Of a DNA stretch of 64,000 nucleotides, positions 26,222-37,431 are shown piece after piece. The stretch covers positions 1,240,001-1,304,000 of the forward strand of contig JAUTDP010000010.1 of assembly GCA_033439795.1 (NCBI GenBank), in the 5' to 3' direction. This DNA is from Sordaria brevicollis (taxonomy: Eukaryota > Ascomycota > Sordariomycetes > Sordariales > Sordariaceae). Position 1 is the first letter of the stretch; every line of letters starts with the position of its first letter. The notes beneath the pieces were generated by a model. It had not been told where the DNA came from and did not search any database. It saw nothing but the letters and a program-made list of their open reading frames with translations. The position numbers were made by a program, and so were the translations under genes.

Positions 26222-26697
26222 TCTCGTCTACTAGTCTGGCAAACCTACCAGGGTCCATGCTCAGCTCCTTTCTCATCACAATCTCTCACACGCCTTGATA
26301 GGAGTTCTAGCTCCTTGCTTCCACGCGGCTGCTCCAGAGCATATTTGAGTCGACTATACCCTCCTCCTCGTCTGACGCTTGCGGGTCTTGTCTCGTGCCT
26401 CATCACGATCTATATATTACTCTACCACGCTTATACGCATTCGGTCTTCTTCCCAAGAAGTCGCAAAGTCCCCATACCCATACGTCAAGGCGCATCATAG
26501 CACGGCCGCGTTGACCAGACGACCAACAACGCCAAAGTTGACACAACGATAAATTCAGCTACTTGAACTTCATCTAGGCTCGTCCGATATCACATAGCTT
26601 ACGCGACCCAGCTGGTTGGGTTGACATTTCAGCATCTATCGACTTGCCATATACGCCATATATACAAGGGACCCTATCCTTACAGCTGTTGCCCAAC

Positions 26698-29072
26698 ATG
26701 ACGCAGTCAAGGGTTGTGCTCTATTTGTTGCGAAGGGAGCTTCGCTTGTCAGATAATCCCATCTTCCACCACCTCGCCAACCCGGACGCCAATCACGGCT
26801 TTTCGCACCTTCTGCCAGTCTACGTCTTTCCTGCGAAGCAGATTGACCTGTCCGGCTTCGTTCCAGAGGGGGGTGAAAACCCATACCCGGTACCCAAAAG
26901 TGCCGTTGGAGGATACGCAAGATGCGGTCCATACCGTGCCAAGTTCCTGGCCGAGTCGGTTTGGGATCTCAAGACAAGCCTTCAGTCGACTGGGAGTGAC
27001 CTCCTTGTCCGCGTTGGCGCATACAAAGATGTTTTGAAGTCGCTCGTGGAAGGGCTTAAGACAAAGGACTGCCAAGTTGGAGCCGTTTGGATGACAAGTC
27101 ACGAAGGCTCAGAGGAGAAGAGTGATGAGAAGGCCGTGGCGTCGTTTTGCACAAATAATGGCATAGATTTCAAGCTATGGGACGATGAAAAGTACTTTAT
27201 CAACGAGTAAGTCTTCCTCTTTTCACCCTGGTTGTGAGCAAAAATCGGAAAGTTGACCTGTTTCTGCTTGACAGTCGAGATACAGGTATCACAGACCTCA
27301 ACGATCTTCCCGATGTCTTTACCACATACCGAAAACAAATAGAGCCTCTGCGCGAAAAGGCGAGAAGCGCACTACCAGTGCCTGCAAAGGGGGCCTTGCC
27401 CGCGTATCCGGACCCAGGCATGATTCCGAGTCAACATTCACCGTTCCGCATCCCAGACACCTGCGAGGCATTGGTGGAGGCCGTCGTTAAGCCCGTCAAG
27501 AATTTCATGAAGGATCGACCAGACTTTCCGGAGAAGGCCGAATCATCCCATCCATTCCGGGGTGGAGAGACATCGGCTCATAAGCGGATCGACCATCTCG
27601 TCATGAGCGGAGGCATGAAAAGCTACAAGGATACAAGAAACGGTCTCCTTGGGCCAGAGTTTAGCACCAAGTTGTCTGCATACCTTGCACAGGGATGCAT
27701 CACTGCTCGCCAGATCCACCACGCTTTGGTGGTTTACGAAGATGGGTCGGATACCAAGTACCAAGGGGCTGATGGGTTTGGCGATGGCGACAACCAAGGC
27801 ACTGAGACCGTCAGAATCGAACTCTTGTGGCGCGATTACATGCGGCTGTGCCACCAAAAGTATGGCGACAAGCTCTTTCGCATAGAGGGCTTCAATGGCA
27901 AGCATGCCGATTACGAGGGCGAGGACAAGAATCACGGGTGGAAAACTGCCGACACTAGCATAGCGTTGCCTGGACAGGAGCCTACGCCGGAGAAGATCTC
28001 GGAGATTTTGGCAAGGTTCAACGCCGGAACAACAGGCATGGGACTCATTGATGCGTCGCAACGAGAGCTTATGCATACGGGCTATACCTCTAACCGAGCG
28101 CGGCAAAACGTCGCCAGCTTTCTAGCCAAGCACATGGAGATTGACTGGAGATACGGTGCAGAGTGGTATGAGATGCTGCTCGTCGACTATGATGTGTCCT
28201 CCAACTGGGCCAACTGGCAATATGTGGCCGGCGTGGGTAATGACCCTCGCGGCGCAGCTCGGATTTTCAACCCCGTGAAGCAAGCATTCGATTACGACAA
28301 GGAGGGTGCCTACGTTCGGGCGTGGGTGCCCGAAGTCGCATGCTTTGAGAACCTTGAGAACGTTTTCCAAGCTTGGACGGCTTCGAAGGAGGACCTACAG
28401 ACAGCAGGCCTGGAGGACAACATCATGGTTACCTATCCGGTTAAGCCCATAAAGTTTAATCTCGACCACAAGCCATCCAAGGTCAAGAAGCGGCCCTTCT
28501 TCAGAAAAAGAGGTCCCAAGCACCGAGACCAAGGCAGCGCCGAAAGTCCTGGTAGCAGTGAAGGGCACTCCGGATCCGGCAGCAGTCCGGACCGCACCAC
28601 CGACGCTAGCAACGGGCAAGCAGAGTCCAGTGGCGCCGCCGGCGGCACTGACCAGACGCAACAAACTTCCCAGGGCAGCAGCAGGTCACAGTCATCAAGC
28701 AACAACCATAACGGGCGCTCACATTCACACCACCACAATCATCACCATAACAACCATTACTCCCATCGTGGCAATGATTACTTCCGAGGCGGGCGTGGAG
28801 GTCGTGGCGGCAGCGGAGGCAACGGATATTCTTCCCAAGGAGGGTACTACGGCATCGCCAACGGTAGCGGTTACCGCGGCGGTAACGGCGGACGGGGCAG
28901 AGGCGGATCGGGACCAGGATTCCGTGGGCGATACGCTCCGATGAACGGAGGTCCAGGCAGTGGCGGTCATCATCATCATCATACCTCTTCTACTCACCAT
29001 CATCACCATCATCACCATCCCGCTGCTGCAGAGCAACAAGTACAAGCCTCACAAGTCCAGATTGACGCTTAG
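26698..29072 (+). CDS. cry: Cryptochrome DASH (CRY)
   Basis: Blue-light flavoprotein of the photolyase/cryptochrome superfamily, DASH class; Neurospora CRY binds FAD and an antenna pterin and is light-induced. Exons 26698-27206 and 27275-29072 (intron GTAAGT...CAG, phase 2) give about 768 aa. The N-terminal alpha/beta photolyase domain starts VVLYLLRRELRLSDNP, and GGETSAHKRIDHLV lies before the helical FAD-binding domain. That domain carries the RNGLLGPEFSTKLSAYLAQG and LLVDYDVSSNWANWQYVAGV motifs expected of CRY-DASH. A long C-terminal extension, as in fungal DASH proteins, is Gly/Arg-rich with RGG motifs (GGRGGRGG) and two His runs, suggesting nucleic-acid contact. The frame stays open for 56 codons after the TAG (see finding). 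Confidence 0.95.
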
Positions 29073-30087
29073 GATCCGTCAGCTGCCACTATGTTTGGTA
29101 TGTTGCCAGCTACGAATGTGAATTTGATGACCACCACGTACCACCACCACTTGGACGGCGGCGGCTATTATTCTTATTTCCCTTCGCCGTTTCCTCCTCC
29201 GCCTCCTCCTTGCCAGCCGGCGTATGCTAACCACCATATGTAGCTGGAGTGAATGTTACGGACGGGAGCTATGGTTCGTCGGTGGGGAATAGGAGGGCAC
29301 GTAGCTGAAGAGGGGGACTGGGGAGAGGAGAGGAAAGAGAAGGATCTTTTTGAACTTGCCTTTTGTTCATGGGAGGAAGAGGAAAAAGGAGTCATATGTA
29401 TCTGGGAATGCCCAAAGCTAAGCATGATCTTTCCGCATGCTGATAGAGCGTCAGTATTTACTGTTGTATTTATAGTTCATGGATTTGAGTGTGGAACTTG
29501 TTTAGCGAAATACATTGTAAACATTTACAAGAACACTTGAAACGGATATGAAGTTGGTAGTATTGAATTGTGATGATCGAAGATGCGGTGCAGGTTGAGA
29601 TGGCTGGGGATCAAGGTCGAGTAGACGTACCTCTGTTAGTGAATACACGCCCTTGTGCCACATAGGCTTGGTACTTTGAGGGTCGCACTAACAGAGGGAA
29701 GTGTGCGAAGCTCTGGTCTTCTTGCCTGAACATTTGTTCTTCCCCATACATTACCATCAATGGAGGTGAATGAGGGAACGCCTAATCACTATCTTTTAAT
29801 GGAAAGTTCATAAATGAAAAAATAGTTCTAGTATATTCATTCGAAAATGCGGTCCTGGCTCTGGTAGATTCCCGGTCTCGGTTGATCTCGCGCCGTTTTA
29901 CAGCGACCCCGAACGGACCCCGGCTTAGCACGGTAAGCGCGCCACGAGGTTTCGGTCCCAACTAAAAGTTCCATCTTCAGTTTCCCTCTTACATCACAGT
30001 TAAGACACTCTTCCATCCCACCTCATCAACCTTGCCGATGGGCCCAATTCCACATTCCTTTCACGCCCACGGACATACAACAACATC
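29073..30087. other. Intergenic region cry to ZNHIT1-like gene
   Basis: About 1 kb. The first 171 bases extend the cry frame past its TAG as a His- and Pro-rich stretch ending at 29243. A 12-bp inverted repeat CCTCTGTTAGTG / CACTAACAGAGG lies at 29630-29641 and 29686-29697. The last 200 bp should include the promoter of the next gene. No other gene is visible. Confidence 0.5.
29630..29697. repeat. 12-bp perfect inverted repeat (possible hairpin)
   Basis: Arms 29630-29641 and 29686-29697 are exactly complementary, separated by a 44-base spacer. It lies about 560 bp past the cry stop codon and 390 bp before the next gene, so it could be an RNA hairpin in the cry 3' region, a small element end, or chance. 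Confidence 0.6.
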
Positions 30088-31245
30088 ATGAACAACTTTG
30101 GCGTCGTCGAAGTCGCCAGTCAAAAGACGAAAAACGCCCCAGGATGGGCCTACGTCCCAGATACCGGCCTTACGCCCGCCGCGGCCGCTGCGCTACAGCC
30201 TCTCAATCGGAAACGTGCTGCGCGAGATAAAGCCAATGTCGTTGGCGCACCAGATCTTACTGCCAGACAGGATGCGAAAATTCGGAAAGATCTTGAGGCG
30301 CTGGACAAGGATTCACATAGAGATGCGCAGATTCCTATACCGCCCAGGGCTGGTGGGACAAGAGGTGCGCGCCGTCGTCCAAAGCCGAACATCAACATAT
30401 GGAGGTCGAAGAACTGACACGATTCGTTGTTCTACATAGCCCAAAACAAACATACACCAAATGTGCGCAAGATCCTACAATCACAAAAGACCTTTGGGAA
30501 CCACCTAGACGATTACCAAGCCTTCCTAGCGCTGGCCGAGAGCAACCCCCAACTCGCAGCCCAAGTAAACAAACCAACGCCAACGACAACAGCAAGGAAC
30601 TCCCCCGCCCCCTCGACTATCACTACCGCAAGCACAAACAAACGATCCTCGGTCGCTTCCAAGAGAGCGGCAGCGGCAGCTAAAGAAGAGAAGAGCGGAG
30701 GATCCAACAACAAAAGGTCCAGGACCCAAGCACAACAACATCCGAAACAAGCCGATGACGACGATCTAGAAATGACCGATGCCCCAGAACCCACCACAGC
30801 AGAACCTGTCCCTGTTTCAGAATCTTCAGAACCACGCCCAGACGACACCCCAGCACCTCTAGAACCAGAACTATCAGAAGAAACAGAAGCAGAAACAGAA
30901 TCCAAACCCCAATCCTACCCACCAGACGGCACCATCCTCCCCGCCTACAATCGACCACCACCCGCCGCTCACCCGGGGGACGACGACCCCTTGCTGGTCT
31001 CGCGCGTGCCTCCTTTTCCCACAGATGAGGAATTGCGGGCGCTGATGACGGCTCCGCCGCTTAGTTACCTCGAAGCAAGAGCGCAGTGGGACGAGGACGA
31101 AGGGGGGAGGTATCCGGTTCGAAGGTTTTGCGAGGTGTGTGGGTATTGGGGACGGGTGAAGTGCATCAAGTGTGGGGCGAGGGTATGCGCGCTGGAGTGT
31201 CTGGAGACGCATAGGGAGGAGTGTTTGGTTAGGTATGGGCTGTAA
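30088..31245 (+). CDS. HIT-type zinc-finger protein, VPS71/ZNHIT1-like SWR1 subunit
   Basis: Probable subunit of the SWR1/SRCAP chromatin remodeller that deposits H2A.Z. Exons 30088-30364 and 30440-31245 give about 360 aa; the donor GTGCGC is weak, but the acceptor CTACATAG, the upstream branch-like CTGACA and the phase all fit. Without the intron, an in-frame TGA at 30415 would cut the protein. The splice joins the N-terminal region to QNKHTPNVRKILQSQKTFGNHLDD, the conserved TP.VRKIL..KTF.NHLDD block of this family. A low-complexity Ser/Thr/Pro/Glu-rich middle follows. The C-terminus is a HIT zinc finger, FCEVCGYWGRVKCIKCGARVC then CLETHREEC, with C-x2-C pairs and His/Cys ligands, ending RYGL like other ZNHIT1 proteins. 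Confidence 0.88.
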
Positions 31246-32134
31246 GAGGGTGAGCCTGCGCTGGCTGTCGAGGGGGGTGATGAGGAAATGGTTGAGGTTG
31301 GAAGAATGGGAAAGGTTGTAGAGAGGTGATGGATAGGAATGGGAAGTTATGGGAAGGGTTCCAGGTCTTTTAGTTAAGTATGATACCCCTATTTGCAAAA
31401 GAGAAAAGTTGTTTTATCATGTTGAGGTGTCGTGGTGGCTATTGACTACGGACCTATGTACATCGCCTCGGGCTCACTTGGTGGAGTTCACTGTGTGCAG
31501 TGAGTTGTTTGTCAGGATCCTTACCTACCTACTGCACTCTTCTATTATGAGCATCATTAGTATTCGAGTTTGTCCAAGCTGTTTCTCCCAGTTCTTTACT
31601 TACTCGGCGGCCGAATTGCACAGCTTTTGCAACTGAAAGGCCTGAAATACGGGTTCGATCTTTTCAACTGGAACTGAATCGGTCTTAATTCCTGCCTATT
31701 ATCTGCTATAAATCCGATGGCAATTCCCCTCCGTAGGGAGGAGGGATAACTTGAAGTTCCTTGTATGGCAGTCAAAGCCAGTTGTACTGTTCGAGTTCTC
31801 AAAGCTCGAGGCAGGAGCGCTCGCCTCGATTTGGGACGGAAGGTGATACATTGCATCTGCTGCAACTTCCCACCTTGAGCAGCAGCATTGATAAGCACGC
31901 CACTTCATCCAGAACTCGGTCAAGTGCTCTCCTCGAAAGGTGGAAGCTCTCGCTCTTCACATTGTTGCCCATTCCACAACTGTACCTACTTAGGGTCATT
32001 TGTACGGGAGCTCTCTCGTCCGACATTCTCATCTCCCACATATCTCGATTCTAACGCAACGACACAAGACAAATCACATCCGATAGTTAACATCGACATC
32101 GCCGTTACCAGATTTGCGAGGTCAGACCGCAGAG
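31246..32134. other. Intergenic region, no gene recognised
   Basis: About 0.9 kb of ordinary composition between two same-strand genes. It should contain the 3' end of the ZNHIT1-like gene and the promoter of the unknown three-exon gene. Short overlapping frames only. Confidence 0.45.
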
Positions 32135-33702
32135 ATGGCATCGGTAAGTCCAAAGAACACTCGCTTCCAGATCCCCAGAGAACCGCACTTGGGCATCTCA
32201 ATTAACATTTTATACTTCTCAGCTCTACGATATCCCCCCTTCCCTATTCACCAGGGCAGTGGATGACGACACACATAAGAACAACGTCCCCAAAAAGTCA
32301 AAGCCCGGACAAAAGGACAGAAATTCATCATCCGGTGTACTGAAGGACGCTCTTTTCATGATTAATGCAGCCATCTGCCACTTCCTTCTCCTTACCTTTG
32401 AATGCTCAGACATCCAACCGCTTCTTGCTTTCTTCTTCTGGCCTGCCCATGTTGTCATCTTTGGTGTCTTGATTTTCGAGGACTTTTGCCTGAGGTAAGG
32501 ACTCTAATCACCTGTTCCAAAAGAAAATAATGCTAATGTTGGTCGTCTGTGGTCTTTGCAGACGCTTTTCCACGAACCCCCCGAAACATGCCCACGCGCA
32601 GGCTCGTTCCAATATTCAAAGAGACTGCAATCCCGTCTTCTTGCTCGACCTTCTATGTGCGTATTGGATCATGTTGCTTCGAGGCTGGATGAGCGCCGAT
32701 TTGGGGTCAACACTGAGCATCGCCAACGGTTTTCCCATCGAAAATTCTATGTTTTTCCCCGACGATCACGACGACGATGAAGAGAGGGAGCGTCATTACA
32801 CATCCGTGGAGCTCGAGCTGATGCTCCATATCAAACGGTTGGCCAACCAGGCAGGGCACAGCTTCGTCCAGCTCGCCAAGTCAGTGGAGGAAATGGCGGC
32901 CAGAGATCTTATCCGTGAGCGAAAGTTGCTTGGGCCACCACCTCAATGCGAGGACGAGTACGGAATAAGTTGCAATCCTTGGTACACGGCCACGAATCTC
33001 GCCAGGGCCCCCCCATCACCTGGTGGAAGTATGGAACCTCAGGATCCAGGTGATTGCAGCCTCGAAGATCTCGAAGACTTTGATTTCTCCGGCCCCACCA
33101 GTTTCGAGGGTAAGGCCCCCCCGATCAATGAAATCAAGTCCTTTGCCTCTAGTCCCGACAAATCCACATGGGGTAAACACTATCCTTGGGAAAGAGAACA
33201 CAAAGGGGGAAACGACGGAAGACCCCTAGTTATCCCGGCCACTTACAGGGTGCCCACGGCCAAACAGCGACCAGACCCCAACTTCAGCGACCCTAATTTC
33301 ATGTTCACGTATAGCAGTCTCGGTCTCCCCCCATATATCCCCGGCGTACACAGCGGGACGCCCATGGGTAGCCAGGATGGATCACCAAAGAGGATGGTTG
33401 ACAAACAGATGGAGTTGTTGGTTGAGCGTTACAAGCAGGGCCCGCTGCCCAAGACCGGCGCAAACTATACTCCTGGCCTCATACCGCTCACCCCCAGGAA
33501 GCAATCCAGCCCCGACCAGAAGCAGTCCAGCCCCGAGAAAAAGCAGTCAAGCCCTGAGAAGAAGTCCAACCATGAGACGAAGTCCACCACTAAGAATAAG
33601 CCAGCCTCTGACAAGACGATTGCCCCTGAGAAGGCCTCGACCCCTGAGGAAAAGACCAGCTCTAAGAAATCACCCACTCCCGAGCGGAAGCCCACCTCCT
33701 AG
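32135..33702 (+). CDS. Unrecognised three-exon protein with N-terminal membrane helices
   Basis: I do not recognise the family. Exons 32135-32143, 32223-32494 and 32562-33702 use clean GTAAGT/GTAAGG donors and CAG acceptors, and all phases agree, giving 473 aa. The nine-base first exon encodes MAS, joined to LYDIPPSLFTRAVDDD. Residues about 40-85 are strongly hydrophobic (ALFMINAAICHFLLLTF and LLAFFFWPAHVVIFGVLIF), and another hydrophobic stretch (FLLDLLCAYWIMLLRGWM) follows the third-exon junction, so two or three membrane helices are likely. The middle is acidic and Pro-rich. The tail has near-identical Lys-Gln-Ser-Ser-Pro-Glu/Asp-Lys repeats and many Ser/Thr-Pro sites, typical of disordered phosphorylated tails. 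The frame is open for 61 more codons after the TAG. Confidence 0.7.
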
Positions 33703-34519
33703 ATGAAGCTGGCTCCCAAAGGCATGAGTGAGAATGAGACAAATGGTGCCACTGGCAAAGACCAGAAGCGGGCCAGTTTCACTTTGGAACCCAAAGCTGA
33801 GAATGGTGGCTCCTCCAAACGTCATCCGATGGCATCTTTTGTTGTTGATGGCTCAGAGGACGCAATTGACGGAACTGGCGGAAAATAAGGAGTCTTGCTG
33901 GATATTGGACCATGCAGAACTGATGGTCTGGTTAAGCCAGAGTCTGTGGACTGGTGAGTGGCATGAATAACAACGGAGGGAGACCAGGGCCCAAGGCTAG
34001 TTGAGGCGTGTTCCAAAAACTACTGATTCAGTTTATCACATCTCTTTCTTCTGCATTTATCCACTTACTTCTCCTTCTTTCCGTCTGACACCTTTTTTTT
34101 CGTCCGTCTCCCTGTATTAAATACCTGGAGATACAAGAAAATTCACGATATTATGGTTTTATATGCTTATACTAATGGGTTTACCTGTATGGTCATCACT
34201 ACGTATTTTGCAAAGTTGATGACGCTTTCTTCTTTTTGTTCCCTCGGGAGACAAGAATAGCACCAAGTTATCAATGTCAATGATACCTACGTCATGGAAT
34301 AAACTTTTGTCGTAGAGTAGTGTATAAGTAATGACAAACTATGCTTGATTAACACCAACGAAAAACGAACATCCCATATATCTGTGTGGTATCTCCCTAA
34401 ATGTGACCATGATAAACGCAAAAAGAAGCAGCCTTAAAAAAAGAATGCCAAAAAGTACACTCCCAACCCCCCAAGATTCATTACTATAATACCCAATGCT
34501 TTCTCGTCATGGTAAGATA
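33703..34519. other. Convergent intergenic region (unknown gene and MON1 3' ends)
   Basis: The first 186 bases continue the upstream gene's frame to a TAA at 33886-33888. The rest is AT-richer 3' flank shared by two convergent genes. No other gene or repeat seen. Confidence 0.45.
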
Positions 34520-36505
34520 TCAAAACACCCCACCGCCGATGATAAACAACCGCTCCTCCTCCCTCTTGGCCCACTGCACCACCTTGTTTGCGCACTGCGT
34601 CATGACACCCCTCGACATATTCGGCCCCGCGACGCAGTAGAATTCAAAGACGGGCGTGATCCAAGCTAAACTCGCCGCATCTTCGCTGACCAAGTGCAAA
34701 ACTTTCAAGTGCGAGTGTTTGGCATGGATAGACGAATGTAAATGATGATACAGCGTCATTAGACGTCTCCGGGAAACTAATGTCTCTGGGGTTTGTGATA
34801 CCGTTGATCCCTTCTCTGATCCCGACACAGTGGAATAGGGGGATTCAAAGGTTGGGGAAAGAGAGGATTGGCAAAACTGAACGTTGGCGCGGGATTTGTA
34901 GAGGAAGTGGGATAGTTGGCCTTGTCCTTCTGCTATTTGGGAAGAGGAAGAAGGGTTGAGGATGGATTCGATACGGGGACGACCCTGGCGGGCTGCGGAC
35001 TGGATGAGAGAAAGAGAGCCGTTTTTGGCTAGTTGAAGGGCTAGCTTGTCACGCATGGATTTGAGATCGAAGAAGGATTCTTTGTCGGCGGAGATGAGGA
35101 TAATGGCTATTTCTTCGTCTGGTGATTTTGGTGGTTGGGTCGCTGGTTGCGGTGGTTCTAGAGGGGTGGTGGTTTCTTCGGAGATGTCGACCGTGTCAAA
35201 AAAGCTGACGTACATGTAGAGGTACCCGCGGTTGTTGAAGGCTGGTAGACACAAAGGCACCCAGTTCTCGCCGCCGCCGGCGCGGATGCCGCCCGACTCG
35301 AAGAGCATGTTGAAGATTAGTTGGAGGTCGCTCGGATGCAGCGAATGCTTGCGGGGCCGGATCACGCTGACGAGTTTCCCGCCGGCTACGATCAGTCCGT
35401 ACAAGAGCTTGTCGCTTCGGCACTTGAGGAAGGCGTTGTTGATGGTGGCGCGGTGGGATTTGCGCAGCCGGAGACACTCGAGGGCTCCCAGAAGGGCCGA
35501 GGGTGAGCCTTTGGTGAAGGAGTCGGCTAGGGACGAAAGGAGGGATTCGGTTCCCTCGAGTGGCTTGCGCAAGTCGGTGGAGGGTCGGTGGACAAAAATG
35601 TTTTTGAGCGTGGGAAGTGTCAAGGTTGACAGGATTTGCATGTATAAGGCGTCTAGCTGACTTCGAAGCTGGGCGTCGCTTTCGCCTAGTCGGCTGATGG
35701 CCACAAAGTAGAGAGGGCCTTGGGTGCTGATGACGAAACGAGCGTTGCCGGCGGTGAATCCGAGAAGGGGGTCTTTTGCGCCTTCGTAGAAGGAGATGAT
35801 GGTCTGTACCACGCCCATGTACGAGTTGATCAGACTTGTGTCGCCGTGTCGACTCCAGATGGGCTTTCCGGCTGACGACAAGATCATGTAGTGCTTCATC
35901 TTGGACTTCCAAAGCGATAGCCGCTGCTCGTCCGTGATGCCGCCCTTCTCGCCTAGTTCGGGGATGTCGTCGAACTCCTTCTCGAACCCGGCCAGGCTAT
36001 CGCATGCGCTAGACCTGCTGGCTTCGAAGGGCTGGACGGAAGATGACTGAGTCCTCAACATAGACCATGCCCGGCTTCGCCTGTTAAACTCGCCGGTGAC
36101 GAGATCTGCCAGATCTCCGGGTGGACGGAGGGTTGCGGGATAGCTTGTGACGCTCATGGTCTCGGTCGGATCGGTGCGCGGAGATGTGTAGCCGCTGGCG
36201 CTCGACTGAGGGGAGGCTACTGATCTCGTCGCGCTGGTCGCGCTGGTCGAGAAAGTGCCGCGCGATCCATCGGGGAAGGATAGTGTAGAGATGTCGATGG
36301 TTGATACTTGTGTGGTGGGCTTGGGAGCGGCCGTTACGTGTAGGGCTCCTCCAGATGCGCCATCGTCGGACAACTTGCGACTTGGACGGGGCGGAAGAGG
36401 AGGGACAGGGTCGGCAGCTTTGGTGGTGGTGTTGGTGGTTTCGGAAGGATCATGGGTAGAGGTAGGTATGCTTGACGAAGTCCCGGCTTCAGTGTCCCGG
36501 TCCAT
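34520..36505 (-). CDS. mon1: Vacuolar fusion protein MON1
   Basis: Subunit of the MON1-CCZ1 guanine-nucleotide exchange factor that activates the Rab7 GTPase Ypt7 on late endosomes, vacuoles and autophagosomes. Intronless, 661 aa; ATG at 36505. Residues 1-180 are Ser/Thr/Pro-rich and disordered. The conserved core begins around residue 195 with [20 protein letters not shown] and continues through [34 protein letters not shown] and [16 protein letters not shown], the tandem longin-type blocks of the family, to [13 protein letters not shown]. The C-terminal block ends with [21 protein letters not shown] and a terminal hydrophobic GGGVF, as in other MON1 proteins. Divergent from DOP1 with about 0.9 kb between starts. 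Confidence 0.93.
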   Translation of the reverse strand: MDRDTEAGTSSSIPTSTHDPSETTNTTTKAADPVPPLPPRPSRKLSDDGASGGALHVTAAPKPTTQVSTIDISTLSFPDGSRGTFSTSATSATRSVASPQSSASGYTSPRTDPTETMSVTSYPATLRPPGDLADLVTGEFNRRSRAWSMLRTQSSSVQPFEASRSSACDSLAGFEKEFDDIPELGEKGGITDEQRLSLWKSKMKHYMILSSAGKPIWSRHGDTSLINSYMGVVQTIISFYEGAKDPLLGFTAGNARFVISTQGPLYFVAISRLGESDAQLRSQLDALYMQILSTLTLPTLKNIFVHRPSTDLRKPLEGTESLLSSLADSFTKGSPSALLGALECLRLRKSHRATINNAFLKCRSDKLLYGLIVAGGKLVSVIRPRKHSLHPSDLQLIFNMLFESGGIRAGGGENWVPLCLPAFNNRGYLYMYVSFFDTVDISEETTTPLEPPQPATQPPKSPDEEIAIILISADKESFFDLKSMRDKLALQLAKNGSLSLIQSAARQGRPRIESILNPSSSSQIAEGQGQLSHFLYKSRANVQFCQSSLSPTFESPYSTVSGSEKGSTVSQTPETLVSRRRLMTLYHHLHSSIHAKHSHLKVLHLVSEDAASLAWITPVFEFYCVAGPNMSRGVMTQCANKVVQWAKREEERLFIIGGGVF

Positions 36506-37431
36506 TGTTGTGAGTATGTGGATGGTAGTGGCAGGTCGGCGTCGTCGACAGTTTCACCGAAGTTGTCAAGCTGGACGAACTGAGCATTGTCGGATTTCTT
36601 TCACTTTGAGAGGGAGTGTCGTCGTCGTCGTGTGTCCTCTTTCCGCTGGCTTATTCGCGACTCCATTCCACGGCGGGAAGGAGATGTCGGGTCCGGGATC
36701 TGTAGTCCGAAAAGGAGTTCGGGTTGGGATGACAGTCGGTCGGTTGGAGAGATGGGAGGGAAAGGAGTCAAGACAAAAGGACGGGAAACGGGATGCGACC
36801 ACCGCCGACCGGAAGAATGACGACAGTGAGAGCGGTCACACATGTTCCATCCGCTCGTCCCCCCTGTAGGTAGAGGTACCGCCCGGGGGAGGTCAGTCAG
36901 TCGCAAATCCGCAACGGGCAAGTCCTTCCAGAATCCAAAATGTTAGCGATAAGATAGCGGGCCGCCCCTGTAGCATGGTGTTAGCGGGGAAGATCAGTGA
37001 TTGGATGGAACCGTGGTGTTAGAGGTAGCGGGTGCAGGCAACGGCAGGGTGCGCTGACGAACAGCACGAACAGGTGCCTGCTCCACTATGTCTTACAGAT
37101 GCCCACCTTAACAACGTAGCCTCACAGTGACAACAGCGGGCGTCGTGGACAGCTCCCTCCCAACGTCGTCAACGGGGTCCCGTCTTTTGTGGAAGCTACC
37201 CTACACCTACCATTACCATACCTTTCTGTGGAGTTTGAGTACCTTTGCGACCTTCAACACCATTCATCCCGTCCCCCCCGATTCCAACCCCATCGGCCAC
37301 CTCGAGACGGCAATGACCCATAGCAGTCTGCCTAGATCAGGGGACGTCCTGTTCTCGAATCCCTAGACTTCCGTCACAAGGTCTCCTCCTCCACCCCACG
37401 ATCGCCGTCACCACCAGCTCCCACCGATACC
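36506..37431. other. Divergent promoter region MON1 / DOP1
   Basis: About 0.9 kb between two divergent ATGs. Open frames on both strands here are overlapping and have no family resemblance. Taken as the shared upstream region of two endomembrane-traffic genes. Confidence 0.5.

Larger units (their letters stand above)
18650..26697. other. Long 8-kb gene-poor interval between FMP10-like gene and cry
   Basis: Ordinary base composition, not RIPed, yet no open frame resembles a known protein. Visible structure: a MITE-like element at 19632-19991; a phrase TCGGACTCGCGGG at 19563-19575 echoed at 20152-20164, each followed within about 20 bases by CCAACTTTG; and a CTC/CCT microsatellite at about 26177-26221. 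A 144-codon ATG frame at 24003-24437 and several longer frames without ATG are not convincing. An unrecognised gene or noncoding RNA may be present, and the DNA near 26500-26697 should include the cry promoter. Confidence 0.4.

Noticed and set aside
30415..30417. In-frame TGA that would end the ZNHIT1-like protein early
   Set aside because: It falls in a 75-bp intron whose removal joins the conserved family block in phase, so it is not a real stop.
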